Source: QHVT01 sp036399015 (GTDB lineage: Bacteria; Acidobacteriota; Thermoanaerobaculia; Gp7-AA8). Taken from it: a stretch of DNA of 64,000 nucleotides. The translations under genes were made by a program, and so were the position numbers. The notes beneath the pieces were generated by a model. The model saw only the letters and a list, made by a program, of their open reading frames with translations, ran no database searches and was not told where the DNA came from. Shown piece after piece: positions 16,947 to 26,500 of the stretch. The stretch lies in assembly GCA_036399015.1 (NCBI GenBank), contig DASWNW010000025.1, positions 61,466 through 125,465 on the forward strand, in the 5' to 3' direction. How positions within the stretch are numbered: the stretch's first letter is position 1; each line of letters opens with the position of its first letter.

Positions 16947-18251
16947 ATGATCACATTTGACGAACGACCTGCCGATGGCGCGCTGGGAGTTACGCTCAAC
17001 GAGGAGCTTCACCTCGGCGCGAAGATCAAGGTCATTGGGGTTGGTGGGGGTGGTGGGAACGCCGTCAACCGGATGATCCAGGCTGGAATCAAGGGCGTCG
17101 AGTTCCTCGTCGCCAACACCGATATCCAGGCCATGCGCGCGTCGCTCGCGCCGGTCAAGCTGCAGATCGGCGGCAAGCTCACCAAGGGGCTCGGCGCGGG
17201 AGCGAATCCCGACGTCGGCAAGCAGGCCGCGCTCGAAGACACCGACCGGATCCTGGAGGCGCTCAGCGGCGCCGACATGATCTTCATCACCACCGGCATG
17301 GGCGGCGGCACCGGCACCGGAGCGGCGCCGATCATCGCCTCGCTCGCCGCGGAGCTGGGCGCGCTCACGGTCGCCGTCGTGACCAAGCCGTTCGGCTTCG
17401 AGGGCAAGCGGCGCCGCGTGCAGGCCGAGCATGGCATCCGCGCGCTGCGCGACACCGTCGACACGCTCATCACCATCCCGAACGAGCGCCTTCTGAACTT
17501 CGTCGAGCGGGGCACCTCGCTCAACGACGCCTTCAAGATCGCCGACGACATCCTGCGCCAGGCGGTGCAGGGCATCTCCGACCTCATCACCGTCCCGGGC
17601 GAGATCAACCTCGACTTCGCCGATGTGAAGACGATCATGCACGGCATGGGCATGGCGCTCATGGGCACGGGCGTCTCGACCGGCGAGCATCGCGCCGTCG
17701 AGGCGGCGCAGCGCGCGATCTCCTCGCCTCTCCTCGAGGAGGCGTCGATCGAAGGCGCCAAGGGCGTGCTGATCAACGTGACCGGCGGCCACGACATGAC
17801 CCTCTTCGAGGTCCACGAGGCGGCGTCGATCATCCAGGAGGCGGCGGACGAGGAAGCGAACATCATCTTCGGCACGGTCATCGACCCGAAGATGAAGGAC
17901 GAGATCAAGGTGACGGTCATCGCCACCGGGTTCGACGCCGCGACCAAGGGGCTGCTGAATTCGCGCGGCGAGGCGCTGTCGGCGACGAACGGTACGCGCG
18001 GACACGTGCAGCCGGCCGCGCCGCAGACGCCGTACCGGCCGTTCGCGCCGAAGGAGATCGCCGCGCAGCACGACGCCGACCCAGCGCCGCCGCAGCCGCA
18101 GATCGGCGCGGAGGGGGAGATCTACGATCCGCCCTTTTTTCGTAAGGGATTCACCCGCGCCGACGGCTCCGGAGGCTTCGGGCCGATGGCGTCGAGCGAT
18201 TTCGGCAGTGACCTCGATATTCCGACGGTGATTCGCAATTTGAGCGACTGA
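16947..18251 (+). CDS. ftsZ: Cell division GTPase FtsZ
   Basis: Tubulin homologue forming the Z ring. The 434-aa product contains KVIGVGGGGGNAVNRM, the tubulin signature GMGGGTGTGAAP, and the synergy-loop segment with NLDFADVKTIM. The variable linker runs from about residue 330 to 415 and the protein ends with the conserved C-terminal peptide DLDIPTVIRNLSD that binds FtsA and other partners. Last gene of the cluster, followed by a strong hairpin. Confidence 0.97.
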   Translation: MITFDERPADGALGVTLNEELHLGAKIKVIGVGGGGGNAVNRMIQAGIKGVEFLVANTDIQAMRASLAPVKLQIGGKLTKGLGAGANPDVGKQAALEDTDRILEALSGADMIFITTGMGGGTGTGAAPIIASLAAELGALTVAVVTKPFGFEGKRRRVQAEHGIRALRDTVDTLITIPNERLLNFVERGTSLNDAFKIADDILRQAVQGISDLITVPGEINLDFADVKTIMHGMGMALMGTGVSTGEHRAVEAAQRAISSPLLEEASIEGAKGVLINVTGGHDMTLFEVHEAASIIQEAADEEANIIFGTVIDPKMKDEIKVTVIATGFDAATKGLLNSRGEALSATNGTRGHVQPAAPQTPYRPFAPKEIAAQHDADPAPPQPQIGAEGEIYDPPFFRKGFTRADGSGGFGPMASSDFGSDLDIPTVIRNLSD

Positions 18252-18329
18252 GGAGTCGCTCGCCGGCGCGCCCCTCAGCGCGCCACACGCGATCCTGGGG
18301 AGAGGGCCCCGGGATCACCTGCTCCACGA

Positions 18330-18364
18330 TGGGGGGCGCGGTTCTTCCGGCCGCGCCCCCCATC
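18330..18364. terminator. Bidirectional hairpin between ftsZ and the S74 gene
   Basis: Perfect 13-bp stem (ATGGGGGGCGCGG at 18330-18342 with 18352-18364) and a 9-nt loop, in the spacer between convergent genes. There is no long T-run, so it may act as a structural or two-way terminator. Confidence 0.75.
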
Positions 18365-18378
18365 ACTTTCTGGAGCGG

Positions 18379-20169
18379 TTACTGCTGGTTCTGCAGCTCG
18401 TCGACCTTCTTGGTGAGATCCTCGATCTGCTTCTGCTGCTCCTGGACGACCTTGGTCAGCGTGGCCACGACGTCCATCGGGCTGATGTACTTGCGGTTGC
18501 TGCTGGTCTGGGCCACGAGCTCCGGCACGTCCTCGGCGATGAAGCCGACGTACTCCTCGTTCGGCTCGGCCTTGTAGTGGTACTTGACCGGCTTGAGGTT
18601 GGCCAGCGCTTCCATGGCCGCGTCACCGTCGAGCTCCACGATGTCCTGCTTGAAGGAGCGGCTGGAGCCGTTGGTCCAGGTGCCGCCGGCAGTCACGTGC
18701 GCGCCGTTGCCGCCCGCGCCCGTGCCGCTGTCGCCGACCTGCAGCGGGAAGGCGACGGAGGTGGTGCCGATGCCGACGTTGCCGCCGCCGCGGTTGATGG
18801 ACATCGGGGCGGTGGAACCGTTGGTGTAGAGCGCCGAGACGTCGCCCAGGCTCGGGCGGACCCGCACGACCATGTTGGTGGTGTTCTGCGTCATCGCGGT
18901 GGTGTCGGCGATCCAGAGCTGGCGATTGCCGGTGCGGTTCAGGCCGAGGAGCAGCGCGACGCCGTCGGTGGACGTGTTCGAGGCCTGGAAGAACTCCTGA
19001 CCGGTGAGCGCCAGGCGGGCTTTGAGCTGCGTCGAGTCGTTCAGGTCGACCTTCGTCAGGGCGTTCGGGCTGGCCGTGCCGAAGCCGACGTCACCGTCGG
19101 CGCCGATGTCGATCGAGCTGGTCGGGGCGCCCGGACGGATGCGGAACGAGAGGCGCGAGCCGCCCGTGAGGTCGCGGATGAAGAAGTTCGCCTCGTTGCC
19201 GCCGACGTCCCACGTCTGCGCGGTGAAGCCGCCGGCGTTGGTCTGCTCGAGACGGATGGCCGGAGTGTCGGTGGTGGTCAGGTGCACGTCGAGAAGCGGC
19301 GCCGCCTGCTGCAAGCCGATGTTGCCGGTGCTGTCGACGTAGAGGGAGTTGGCCGGGGCGGCGGCCTCGATGGTCATCGGGTTGCGCGCTGCCGTGCTGT
19401 CCTCGATCGCGAACATGTTCGCGCTGCCGCTGTCGGAGCCGTTCGCGATGATGCGCCAGTCGTTGTTGGGGTAGCCGGCCGAGGTCGAGGTGTCGTCGAA
19501 ATTGATGCGGAGGTTGTTCTCCTTGAGGCGGAGAGTGTCGAAGCCGAACGACTCCCCGTCGACGCAGTCGAAGCCGGTGCAGGTGCTCGACTGGACGATC
19601 AGGTCATCGGGGATGACCTGGTCGAGCGCCGTGACCGTTCCCTTCGTGGGAAGGGCGTATCCCTCGGTGCCGACCTTGAACTTCGACATCGAGACCTGGT
19701 CGTTCGCCCCCGGCTCGGACGTCTGGCCGGGCGCGACGATGCTGTTGTTGATGATGGTGATCACGCCCGAGAGGGTCTGCGCGGCGCCGAGGCCGTTCTC
19801 CTTCATGATCTTGCGCGCCGCCGCCTCGTCGTTCTGCTCGCGCGCCTCGGCGAGCTGCTTCTTCACCGAGGAGGAGACGGTCGGCGTGACGGTGAGCTGG
19901 TAGGTGTACTGGCCGTCGGTGACGATCCCGCCGAGATCCGCGAGGCGGAACGACGGCGTCTTGCCGGCCTTGAAGTCCTTGACGAGTGCGACGCCGTCGG
20001 CGTCGAGAATCGTCAGGCGTACGGACTCGTAGTTGCTGACGTCGAGGTCCCACTCGATCGATGCCCCGCCTCCGCGGGCCTTGCCGATGTTCTTTGCGAA
20101 CGCCGAGAGCGGGATGGTGAGTGCGAAGACGACGATGACGAGTTTGGAGAGAAACGACTTCCTGACCAT
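18379..20169 (-). CDS. Secreted surface protein with C-terminal S74 (endosialidase-type) intramolecular chaperone
   Basis: 596 aa with a signal peptide (about residues 1-25, ending PLSAFAKN). The middle is beta-rich with repeated NVGIGTTS / DVGFGTAS / NIGLQQAAP phrases typical of trimeric fibre proteins. The C-terminal 110 residues are the S74 chaperone: SSRSFKQDI places Ser and Lys where the family autocleaves (usual form SDRRLKENI), followed by YVGFIAEDVPELV and a terminal coiled coil (TKVVQEQQKQIEDLTKKVDEL). Such domains assist trimer folding then release themselves. GGAGGA precedes the ATG. Known mainly from phage tail fibres, but also in large bacterial surface proteins; no phage genes are nearby. 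Confidence 0.85.
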   Translation of the reverse strand: MVRKSFLSKLVIVVFALTIPLSAFAKNIGKARGGGASIEWDLDVSNYESVRLTILDADGVALVKDFKAGKTPSFRLADLGGIVTDGQYTYQLTVTPTVSSSVKKQLAEAREQNDEAAARKIMKENGLGAAQTLSGVITIINNSIVAPGQTSEPGANDQVSMSKFKVGTEGYALPTKGTVTALDQVIPDDLIVQSSTCTGFDCVDGESFGFDTLRLKENNLRINFDDTSTSAGYPNNDWRIIANGSDSGSANMFAIEDSTAARNPMTIEAAAPANSLYVDSTGNIGLQQAAPLLDVHLTTTDTPAIRLEQTNAGGFTAQTWDVGGNEANFFIRDLTGGSRLSFRIRPGAPTSSIDIGADGDVGFGTASPNALTKVDLNDSTQLKARLALTGQEFFQASNTSTDGVALLLGLNRTGNRQLWIADTTAMTQNTTNMVVRVRPSLGDVSALYTNGSTAPMSINRGGGNVGIGTTSVAFPLQVGDSGTGAGGNGAHVTAGGTWTNGSSRSFKQDIVELDGDAAMEALANLKPVKYHYKAEPNEEYVGFIAEDVPELVAQTSSNRKYISPMDVVATLTKVVQEQQKQIEDLTKKVDELQNQQ

Positions 20170-20288
20170 GACTTCCTCCTCCTGAAATGGCGGACCGGAA
20201 GCGGCGGCATGTCTGACGCATGCGCCGAGTCGCGGGTTACGCCGTCGACCGGGGTTTTTGGATGATGGTGGTTAGACGCGGATAGGGC

Positions 20289-20317
20289 ACTATACGTTTA
20301 CGTCGACAGGCCGTCCA
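20289..20317 (-). promoter_or_regulatory. Candidate promoter of the S74 gene, overlapped by a dyad
   Basis: On the minus strand TGGACG (20312-20317), 17 bp, TATAGT (20289-20294). An imperfect dyad, TTTACGT-C-GAC / GTC-C-ACGTAAA, occupies about 20297-20323 and so covers the spacer and -35 region, which could make it an operator. The leader to the ATG would be about 115 nt. Confidence 0.45.
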
Positions 20318-20351
20318 CGTAAAAAAGGAAGGTCACCGGGATGTCAGTTTT

Positions 20352-21905
20352 TTACTCCCACTCGATCGTGCCGGGTGGTTTCGAGGTGACGTCGTAGACC
20401 ACGCGGTTGATGCCGCGCACCTCGTTCACGATCCGCCGCGCCATCCGGTCGAGGACGTCGTGCGGCATCCGGTACCAGTCGGCGGTCATGAAGTCGCTGG
20501 TGCTCACGGCGCGGATGGCGCAGACGTTTTCGTAGGTCCGCTCGTCGCCCATCACGCCGACGCTCCTGACCGGCAGGAGCACCGCAAATGCCTGTGCGAT
20601 CTCACGATAGAGGCCGGCGTTGCGGATCTCCTCGATCACGATCTCATCGGCGTTCTGCAGGACCTCGACGCGCGCGGCGTTCACTTCGCCGAGGATGCGC
20701 ACCGCCAGACCGGGGCCGGGGAAGGGATGGCGCCAGACGAACTCCGGCTCGAGTCCCAGCTCGATGCCGAGCTGGCGCACCTCGTCCTTGAACAGCTCCC
20801 GCACCGGCTCGATCAGCTTCAGCCCCATCTTCTCCGGAAGCCCGCCGACGTTGTGGTGGGTCTTGATCACCGCGGATGGTCCTTTAATGGACACCGACTC
20901 GATGACGTCGGGGTAGAGCGTGCCCTGAACGAGGAACTCGACGTTCGGGATGCGCTTCGCCTCTTCCTCGAAGACGACGATGAATTCGTTCCCGATCCGC
21001 TTCCGCTTCACCTCGGGGTCTTCGATCCCGGCCAGCTTGTCGTAGAACCGCTGGCGGCCGTCGACCTGCACGAAGTGGAGCCCGAGGCGGTCGCTGAGGC
21101 GCGAGCCGACCTGCACCGCCTCGTTCTTCCGCAGCACGCCGTTGTCGACGAAGATCGCCGTGAGCTGGTGGCCGATCGCCTCCGCCACGAGGAGCGCGGC
21201 CACCGTCGAGTCGACGCCGCCGCTGACCGCGGCGATGACGTTCCGGTCGCCGACCTGCTCCCGGATCTCTTCGACCTTCCGGCGGCGGTAGTCGCCGAGG
21301 TCCCAGGTGGGCTGGCAGCCGGCCACGTCGAAGAGGAAGTTCTTGAGGATCTGCCCCCCCGCCTCGGTGTGCGTGACCTCGGGATGGAACTGGATCCCGT
21401 AGCAGCGCCGCTCGACGTTCTCGAAGGCGGCCAGGGGGGCGCTCGGCGAGGAGGCGGTGGTGACGAAGCCGGGAGGGCCGGCGAGAATCCGGTCGCCGTG
21501 GCTGGCCCAGACGCGCTGGTGGGAGGGGGTGTCCTTGAAGAGGAGCGACTGGCTGCCGGTGACCTCGATCTCCGCGCGGCCGTACTCCCGCTCCGCCGCC
21601 GCCTCGACGCGGCCGTCCAGGAGGTAGGCGGTGAGCTGCATGCCGTAACAGATGCCGAGGATCGGCACGCCGAGCTCGAAGACCTCGCGGGAGCAGTAGG
21701 GCGCCGCCTCGGAGTACACCGACTGCGGCCCGCCGGAGAAGATGATCGCCGCCGGCTGCAGCTCGCGGATCTTCTCGATCGGGTAGTCGAACGGATGGAC
21801 GACGGAGTAGACGCGGTTCTCGCGTATCCGGCGGGCGATGAGTTGTGTGTACTGGGAGCCGAAATCGAGGACGAGGACGGTCTGCGCGGCGATCACGCCG
21901 GGCAT
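20352..21905 (-). CDS. guaA: GMP synthase (glutamine-hydrolysing)
   Basis: Converts XMP to GMP with glutamine and ATP. The N-terminal class I amidotransferase domain has the nucleophile in GICYGMQL and the HPEVTHTE histidine/glutamate; the ATP-pyrophosphatase domain has SGGVDSTVAALL, and the dimerisation domain ends KPPGTIEWE. 517 aa, full length. The start is about 12 bases downstream of an intergenic repeat array and has no close Shine-Dalgarno sequence. Confidence 0.97.
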   Translation of the reverse strand: MPGVIAAQTVLVLDFGSQYTQLIARRIRENRVYSVVHPFDYPIEKIRELQPAAIIFSGGPQSVYSEAAPYCSREVFELGVPILGICYGMQLTAYLLDGRVEAAAEREYGRAEIEVTGSQSLLFKDTPSHQRVWASHGDRILAGPPGFVTTASSPSAPLAAFENVERRCYGIQFHPEVTHTEAGGQILKNFLFDVAGCQPTWDLGDYRRRKVEEIREQVGDRNVIAAVSGGVDSTVAALLVAEAIGHQLTAIFVDNGVLRKNEAVQVGSRLSDRLGLHFVQVDGRQRFYDKLAGIEDPEVKRKRIGNEFIVVFEEEAKRIPNVEFLVQGTLYPDVIESVSIKGPSAVIKTHHNVGGLPEKMGLKLIEPVRELFKDEVRQLGIELGLEPEFVWRHPFPGPGLAVRILGEVNAARVEVLQNADEIVIEEIRNAGLYREIAQAFAVLLPVRSVGVMGDERTYENVCAIRAVSTSDFMTADWYRMPHDVLDRMARRIVNEVRGINRVVYDVTSKPPGTIEWE

Positions 21906-21917
21906 TCTAGTCGAGCC

Positions 21918-22029
21918 GGTTCCTCGGGGTTCCTCGGGTTCCTCGGCGTTCCTCGGGGTTGGCGCGTATACCTGATGCCCTCCGAGGAACCCGAGGAACC
22001 CGAGGAACTCCGAGGAACTCCGAGGAACC
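21918..22029. repeat. Word-repeat hairpin, GTTCCTCGG family, HU-guaA spacer
   Basis: The left arm (about 21918-21958) holds four copies of GTTCCTCGG with 0-1 nt spacers; the right arm (about 21982-22029) holds five copies of the complement CCGAGGAAC. The loop is about 23 nt. It fills the space between the guaA start and the HU stop. The same word builds the element at 37998-38127. Confidence 0.9.
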
Positions 22030-22031
22030 GC

Positions 22032-22301
22032 CTACAGCAGATTCCGCAGTTCCTTCCCCGGCTTGAACCGGATCGTATTGCCGGGCGGGATCTTCACTTC
22101 GACCCCGGTTTTCGGGTTGCGGCCGATGCCCTTCTTCCGCTGCTTGACCTGGAAGACGCCGAAGCCGCGAAGCTCGATCCGCTGGCCGCGCGCGAGCGCG
22201 CTGCGGAGCCCTTCGATCACGGTATCGACGGCCTGCGCCGCCTTCACCCGTGAAATTTCCGAGGTCTCAGCGACTTTGTTGACGATGTCCGCCTTGATCA
22301 T
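22032..22301 (-). CDS. hup: HU/IHF-family DNA-binding protein
   Basis: Nucleoid-associated protein that bends DNA as a dimer. The start at 22301 is set by GGAGGAAATCGATG; an upstream in-frame start would cross the promoter. The 89-aa product (MIKADIVNKVAETSEISRV...) has the family signature GFGVFQVKQRKKGIGRNPKTG in its DNA-binding arm and ends LRNLL. It is divergent from the S4 gene, sharing a 30-bp promoter region. Confidence 0.94.
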   Translation of the reverse strand: MIKADIVNKVAETSEISRVKAAQAVDTVIEGLRSALARGQRIELRGFGVFQVKQRKKGIGRNPKTGVEVKIPPGNTIRFKPGKELRNLL

Positions 22302-22322
22302 CGATTTCCTCCGAAGGCGCTG

Positions 22323-22328
22323 ATTATA
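22323..22328 (-). promoter_or_regulatory. -10 element of the HU gene
   Basis: Perfect TATAAT on the minus strand, 21 bases before the HU start codon. It leaves a short leader that still holds the GGAGG site. It lies two bases before the ATG of the divergent S4 gene. Confidence 0.55.
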
Positions 22329-22330
22329 CG

Positions 22331-22684
22331 ATGGTTGCACACCGGATCGATCTCTGGCTGAAGCTGGTCTGCCTCTTCAAGCACCGCGGCGACGCGACCG
22401 AGGCCTGCAAGGGCGGTCACGTCAGGCTCAACGGCGTCCGCGTCAAGCCGGCCGCGCCGGTGAAGGAAGGCGACCTGGTCGAGCTCTTCGCGGGCGAGCG
22501 TTACCGCCGCGTCGTGGTGAAGGACCTCCCCACCGGCAACATCTCCAAGGAAGTCGCCCGCACGATGTACCTGGACGACACGCCGGTGCGCGAGAAGATC
22601 GCCATGCCTTCCATGGAGCGCGAGCGCGGCGCCGGCCGCCCCACGAAGCGCGACCGGCGCGAGATCGAGAAGATCCGGCGCTGA
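22331..22684 (+). CDS. S4-domain RNA-binding protein (Hsp15-like)
   Basis: 117 aa beginning MVAHRIDLWLKLVCLFKHRGDA, an S4 RNA-binding fold: RIDLWLKL.. then ACKGGHVRLNGVRVKPAAPVKEGDLVEL, and a basic tail rich in KRDRREIEKIRR. The closest named relative by pattern is Hsp15 (HslR), which binds stalled 50S subunits carrying nascent chains. The start has no Shine-Dalgarno sequence. Convergent with the 296-aa unknown gene, with only two bases between the stops. Confidence 0.75.
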   Translation: MVAHRIDLWLKLVCLFKHRGDATEACKGGHVRLNGVRVKPAAPVKEGDLVELFAGERYRRVVVKDLPTGNISKEVARTMYLDDTPVREKIAMPSMERERGAGRPTKRDRREIEKIRR

Positions 22685-22686
22685 CG

Positions 22687-23577
22687 TCACGGGTAACGCG
22701 AATCTCCGCAGGCCGGCGTGGTCTCGAACGCGGGAACCAGAGCCCGCTTGCCGCCTCCGAGCGCCGCCGCTCCGAGCGCCGCCGCCATGCCGGCTAACGT
22801 CCCGGCGATCTCGACCGGCGTGGCGCAGACCAGGTTGTCCGGCTGCATGCCGGGCGTGACCTTCCGGATCGTCTGCGGGATCCCGCCTCGGGCGGTGAGG
22901 TAGTGGAAGAGGTAGTCGAACGCGCCCTTCTGCTCATCGAGCTGGCCCGCGTCGGCCAGCTCGAGATTCTTCACCCACAGCGTGACCTCGTCAATTCGCG
23001 TATCGCTGAGGAGCTGGAGCCGGTGCGACCGGACCGGACCGCCCGACGACGCCAGCGGCGTGACCAGGAGCTCGGGGATGCCGTCCGTCCTCATCTCCAC
23101 CCTCGTCTGCGAGGCGCCGCCCGAGACCGTGTACGACGACACCCGGCCGCCGTACACGTCGAAGTAGCAGGCCGCCCGTCCGTTCAGAACGACGTCAGTG
23201 GAAAACGTGTAGTCCGGCACGAATTCGGTGAGGCTGCGCGTGAGTTCCTCGCCGGCGTACTCGAGCTTCTGGTCCACCGCATTCACCACCTGCAGGCGGA
23301 TGGGCGCGAGGATGTCGCCGTTCCTCACCGCCGGTCCACCGGTGCCGGTCAGCGACGGGACGTGAATCTCCGGACCGCCGAGGAGCTCGAGCTGTGCGTA
23401 GTGCGGCATGAGGTAATAGAGCACCTGACCCTGGTCCGGGGCGGGCGCCTTCTCCACGTTGAGCAGGCCGGTGACGAAGTTGGTCGCATCCGGCAGGACC
23501 ACGCGATGGGGTACGCCGGCGGCCACCCCGTGCCGGAAGTGCGTGCAGATCCCCGCGAAATTGATGGTCAGCTTCAT
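22687..23577 (-). CDS. Unknown protein, third gene of the sigma/CHAT unit (296 aa)
   Basis: The ATG overlaps the stop of the CHAT gene (ATGA), with AAGGTGA upstream, so it is translated with it. The product starts MKLTINFAGICTHF and is beta-rich for about 250 residues (PHRVVLPDATNF, IHVPSLTGTGG, ACYFDVYGGRVSSYTV, VTLWVKNLEL), then has a Gly/Ala-rich hydrophobic segment (IAGTLAGMAAALGAAALGGG, about 263-282) and a short tail. No signal peptide is evident. I do not recognise the family. By position it may be a substrate, ligand sensor or effector of the CHAT protease; that is inference. Confidence 0.75.
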   Translation of the reverse strand: MKLTINFAGICTHFRHGVAAGVPHRVVLPDATNFVTGLLNVEKAPAPDQGQVLYYLMPHYAQLELLGGPEIHVPSLTGTGGPAVRNGDILAPIRLQVVNAVDQKLEYAGEELTRSLTEFVPDYTFSTDVVLNGRAACYFDVYGGRVSSYTVSGGASQTRVEMRTDGIPELLVTPLASSGGPVRSHRLQLLSDTRIDEVTLWVKNLELADAGQLDEQKGAFDYLFHYLTARGGIPQTIRKVTPGMQPDNLVCATPVEIAGTLAGMAAALGAAALGGGKRALVPAFETTPACGDSRYP

Positions 23578-26500
23578 GACGTCACCTTTCCTTTCTTCTC
23601 GTCGATGCGGCTGGTCAGGAGTGCGAACGAGCGCCAGGCGTACGATCCGCTGTCCGATTTCTGGCGGCTGATGGCGTCGAGCTGCGCGGCCCGAAGGGCT
23701 TCGCCCGCGCCGCGGCCGGCGACGAGATGGCGGTGCAGATCGCGAACGAACGTGCGCGCGTCCCGGTCGCCCACCGGCGCGAGGGTACCGATCACGCGCG
23801 CCACGCCGGCCGCCGCGAACGCGCCGCCGAGGCTGAGCGCGCGCGTTTCGGCGGAGGCGGGTGGGCGGAGCGTCTCGCATGCCGCCAGCACGAGCAGTGG
23901 CGCGCGCGGCAACGGCCGGGCGGCGATGGTATTGGCGGATGCGCGCTGCAGCCCCACTCCATCCGGCCCGGCCAGGAGCAGTGCGAACTCGCCGCCGGTC
24001 GGCTGCCGCTCGGTGTGGCCGGCGACATGGACCACGTCCGCGTCTGCCAGCGCCTTTCGCAGCGCGGACAGCGTCGCCTCCCCGGCGGCGATGCCCATCG
24101 TCCGCGGGTAGAGCGCGCCGATCTCCGCGAGCTCCTCGCGCGCCTGCGGCAGCGCCGCCGTTCCGGCCGTCTCACCCGCGGGAAGGCTCATCGTCACCAG
24201 CGACGTGCCGGCGCGTCCACCGTCACGCTGCAGCGACCGCGACGTGGCGGCGATGGCGACCGAGACGCGCTCCACGAGATGCGCCCCGGAGCGCGCGTCG
24301 AACAGCGCGGCGAAGGGCACGTTCTCGAGGCGCGGATCGGGCACGACGATCACGTGCTGCACGCGCGCGAGCAGCGCCTCGACGGGGCGAACCAGCTCGT
24401 CGTACAGAGCCGACGAGGCCGCGGTGCCCTGCTCGGTGAGACTGGCCTCGGCGAGAGCCGTCAGTCTGGCGGCATCCGCCGGCCGCCGCGCCGTCTGCAT
24501 GTCGTTTTCGGCGATCGCGAAGACGACCAGCTCCCCGGGAAGGAGCGCGATCTCCAGCACCGCCGTTTCGCTGCCGGCCAGCCGTTGTTGCAGCTCGCCG
24601 AGAGTCACCTCCGCGCCGCGCGCCCGTTCCGCCGCCGCGAACGCCGCCGCCTCGTCCCCGTGGTGGAGCGCGAGCCGGATGGCCTCGCCGAACAGGGCCC
24701 GGTCGGCGTCGAGAATGCCCGTGCCGGCCGCCGCGGTGCGTGTGCGATGCCGCTCCACGATCAGCATGCCGTCCTCGATGTCGCGCGCGGCCGCGGTGCC
24801 GTCGCCGGTTCGCGTGGCGCAGCGGGCCCGGAGCAGGAGCGGCTCCGGAAGCATGAACGGCAGGCCGGCGCGGCGATAGAAATCGATCGCGCGCGTGAGC
24901 GGCGCGATGGCGCCGGACGGATCCGATGCCGCCGTCGCGGCGCCGATGGCCACGTCGGAATCGGCCAGCCGCCGCGCGCGCACCGAAGCGTCGTCGATGG
25001 TCCGGGCCAGCGCCGCGGCACGTTGCGCGGTGCGAAGCGCATCCGAGCTGCTGCCGCTCTCCGCCTCGAGCATCGACTGGAACCGCAGCGCATCGAGGAC
25101 GAGCACGAGCTGCTCCGCGTCGCCGGCCACCGGTTGCGGGATGCGCGCGAGCGCCAGCGCCGCGTCTCTGCGGCCGGCCACCAATTCGGCGCGCATCGCG
25201 CCGCCCAGCGCCGCCGCCAGCAGCGCGGGATCGCCTTCGGCGCTGAGCGCGCGCAAGGCCTGGATCCGCCAGTGCCACGACTCATCGCCGCGGCCTTCCG
25301 CGGCCAGGGCGTAGGCGAGGATGGCCTCGACGAAGGCCTCGCTGGTCCGATCGCGGGATTGGCCGAAACTGCGCGCGCTCTGCGAAAGCACGGCAATGGC
25401 GCGAGTCCAGTCGTAGTCGAACAGGTGCGCGCGGCCGAGCTCCCAGCGCACGTGCGCGCCGAGGGCACGGTAGTGCGGCCGCGCATCGACGTCGGCCAGC
25501 ACCCGTCCGAGCTCCGCCGCCGCGTTCGGCTCGTGCCGCGCCTGGCCGACGCCGGCCATGTAGTAGCGCGCCGCGAGCGCCATCGGCGAGCGGGTCTCGG
25601 TGAACAGCTTCGCGGCGCGTCCCAGCTCTTTCAGCGCGTCGCCGAGCTGCTGCCGGCTATACGCAATGCGGCCGGAGCGATAGGCCACGTGCGCGGCCGC
25701 GATTCGATCGCGCGCGGGCGGCGCGAGGTCGTCGACCGCACGCACCGCGTCGCGGAGGAGCAGCTCGTTCTGATCCGCCGCCATGGCGGCGCCGATCTCG
25801 CGGGAGATGGTCAGCCAGCGGTTCGCCTCCTCCTCCTTTTTCTGCAGCACCGCCTCTCCCCACCGGCCGAGATATTCGGCCTCGGCGAAGGCGCGGGCGC
25901 GGGCGGCGTGCTCGGCGAGGAATCCGCCCAACGCCTTCGCATCGCCGCGTGCCGCCGCCTCTTCGAGCAGCGGCCGGACGCGCTCGAACTTCGACGACTG
26001 CTTCGACGGGCGCAGCTCCGCGAGGTGCGTGCGCGCTTCCTCGGCCCACTTCGAGGAAGGATCGACCGCCAGATACCGCGACCACGCCTCGCGTGCCGCG
26101 TCAGCCAATCCCAGACGCTCGAGGATCAGAGCGCGGTTGAACAGCGCCTCCGGCAGGTCTTCGTCGAGTTGCAGGGCATGGTCGGCGGCGGCCAGCGCCT
26201 GCACGTAGAGCGCCGGCCGGCCGAGGCCGGAGGCCGCGGCATAGCGCGCGGCGGCGAGATCGTTCCACGCGCGGGCGGAGGGCGCTTTTGCCGCCGCCCG
26301 CTCCAGACGTGCGGTTGCCTCCTCGGCGTTCCGCGTCAGCAGCATGGCCACGCCGGCGTGATGCTGGGCTTCCGCGCTCGGATCGTTTTGCGCGCGCTCG
26401 ACCACTTCTCCCGCCGCCCCGGTGAGCTTCATGTGCGCCGGATCGCTGGAGTGATTCACCGTCGAGCGATCGGAACCGTGGTACGGCGCCCATCCGAACC

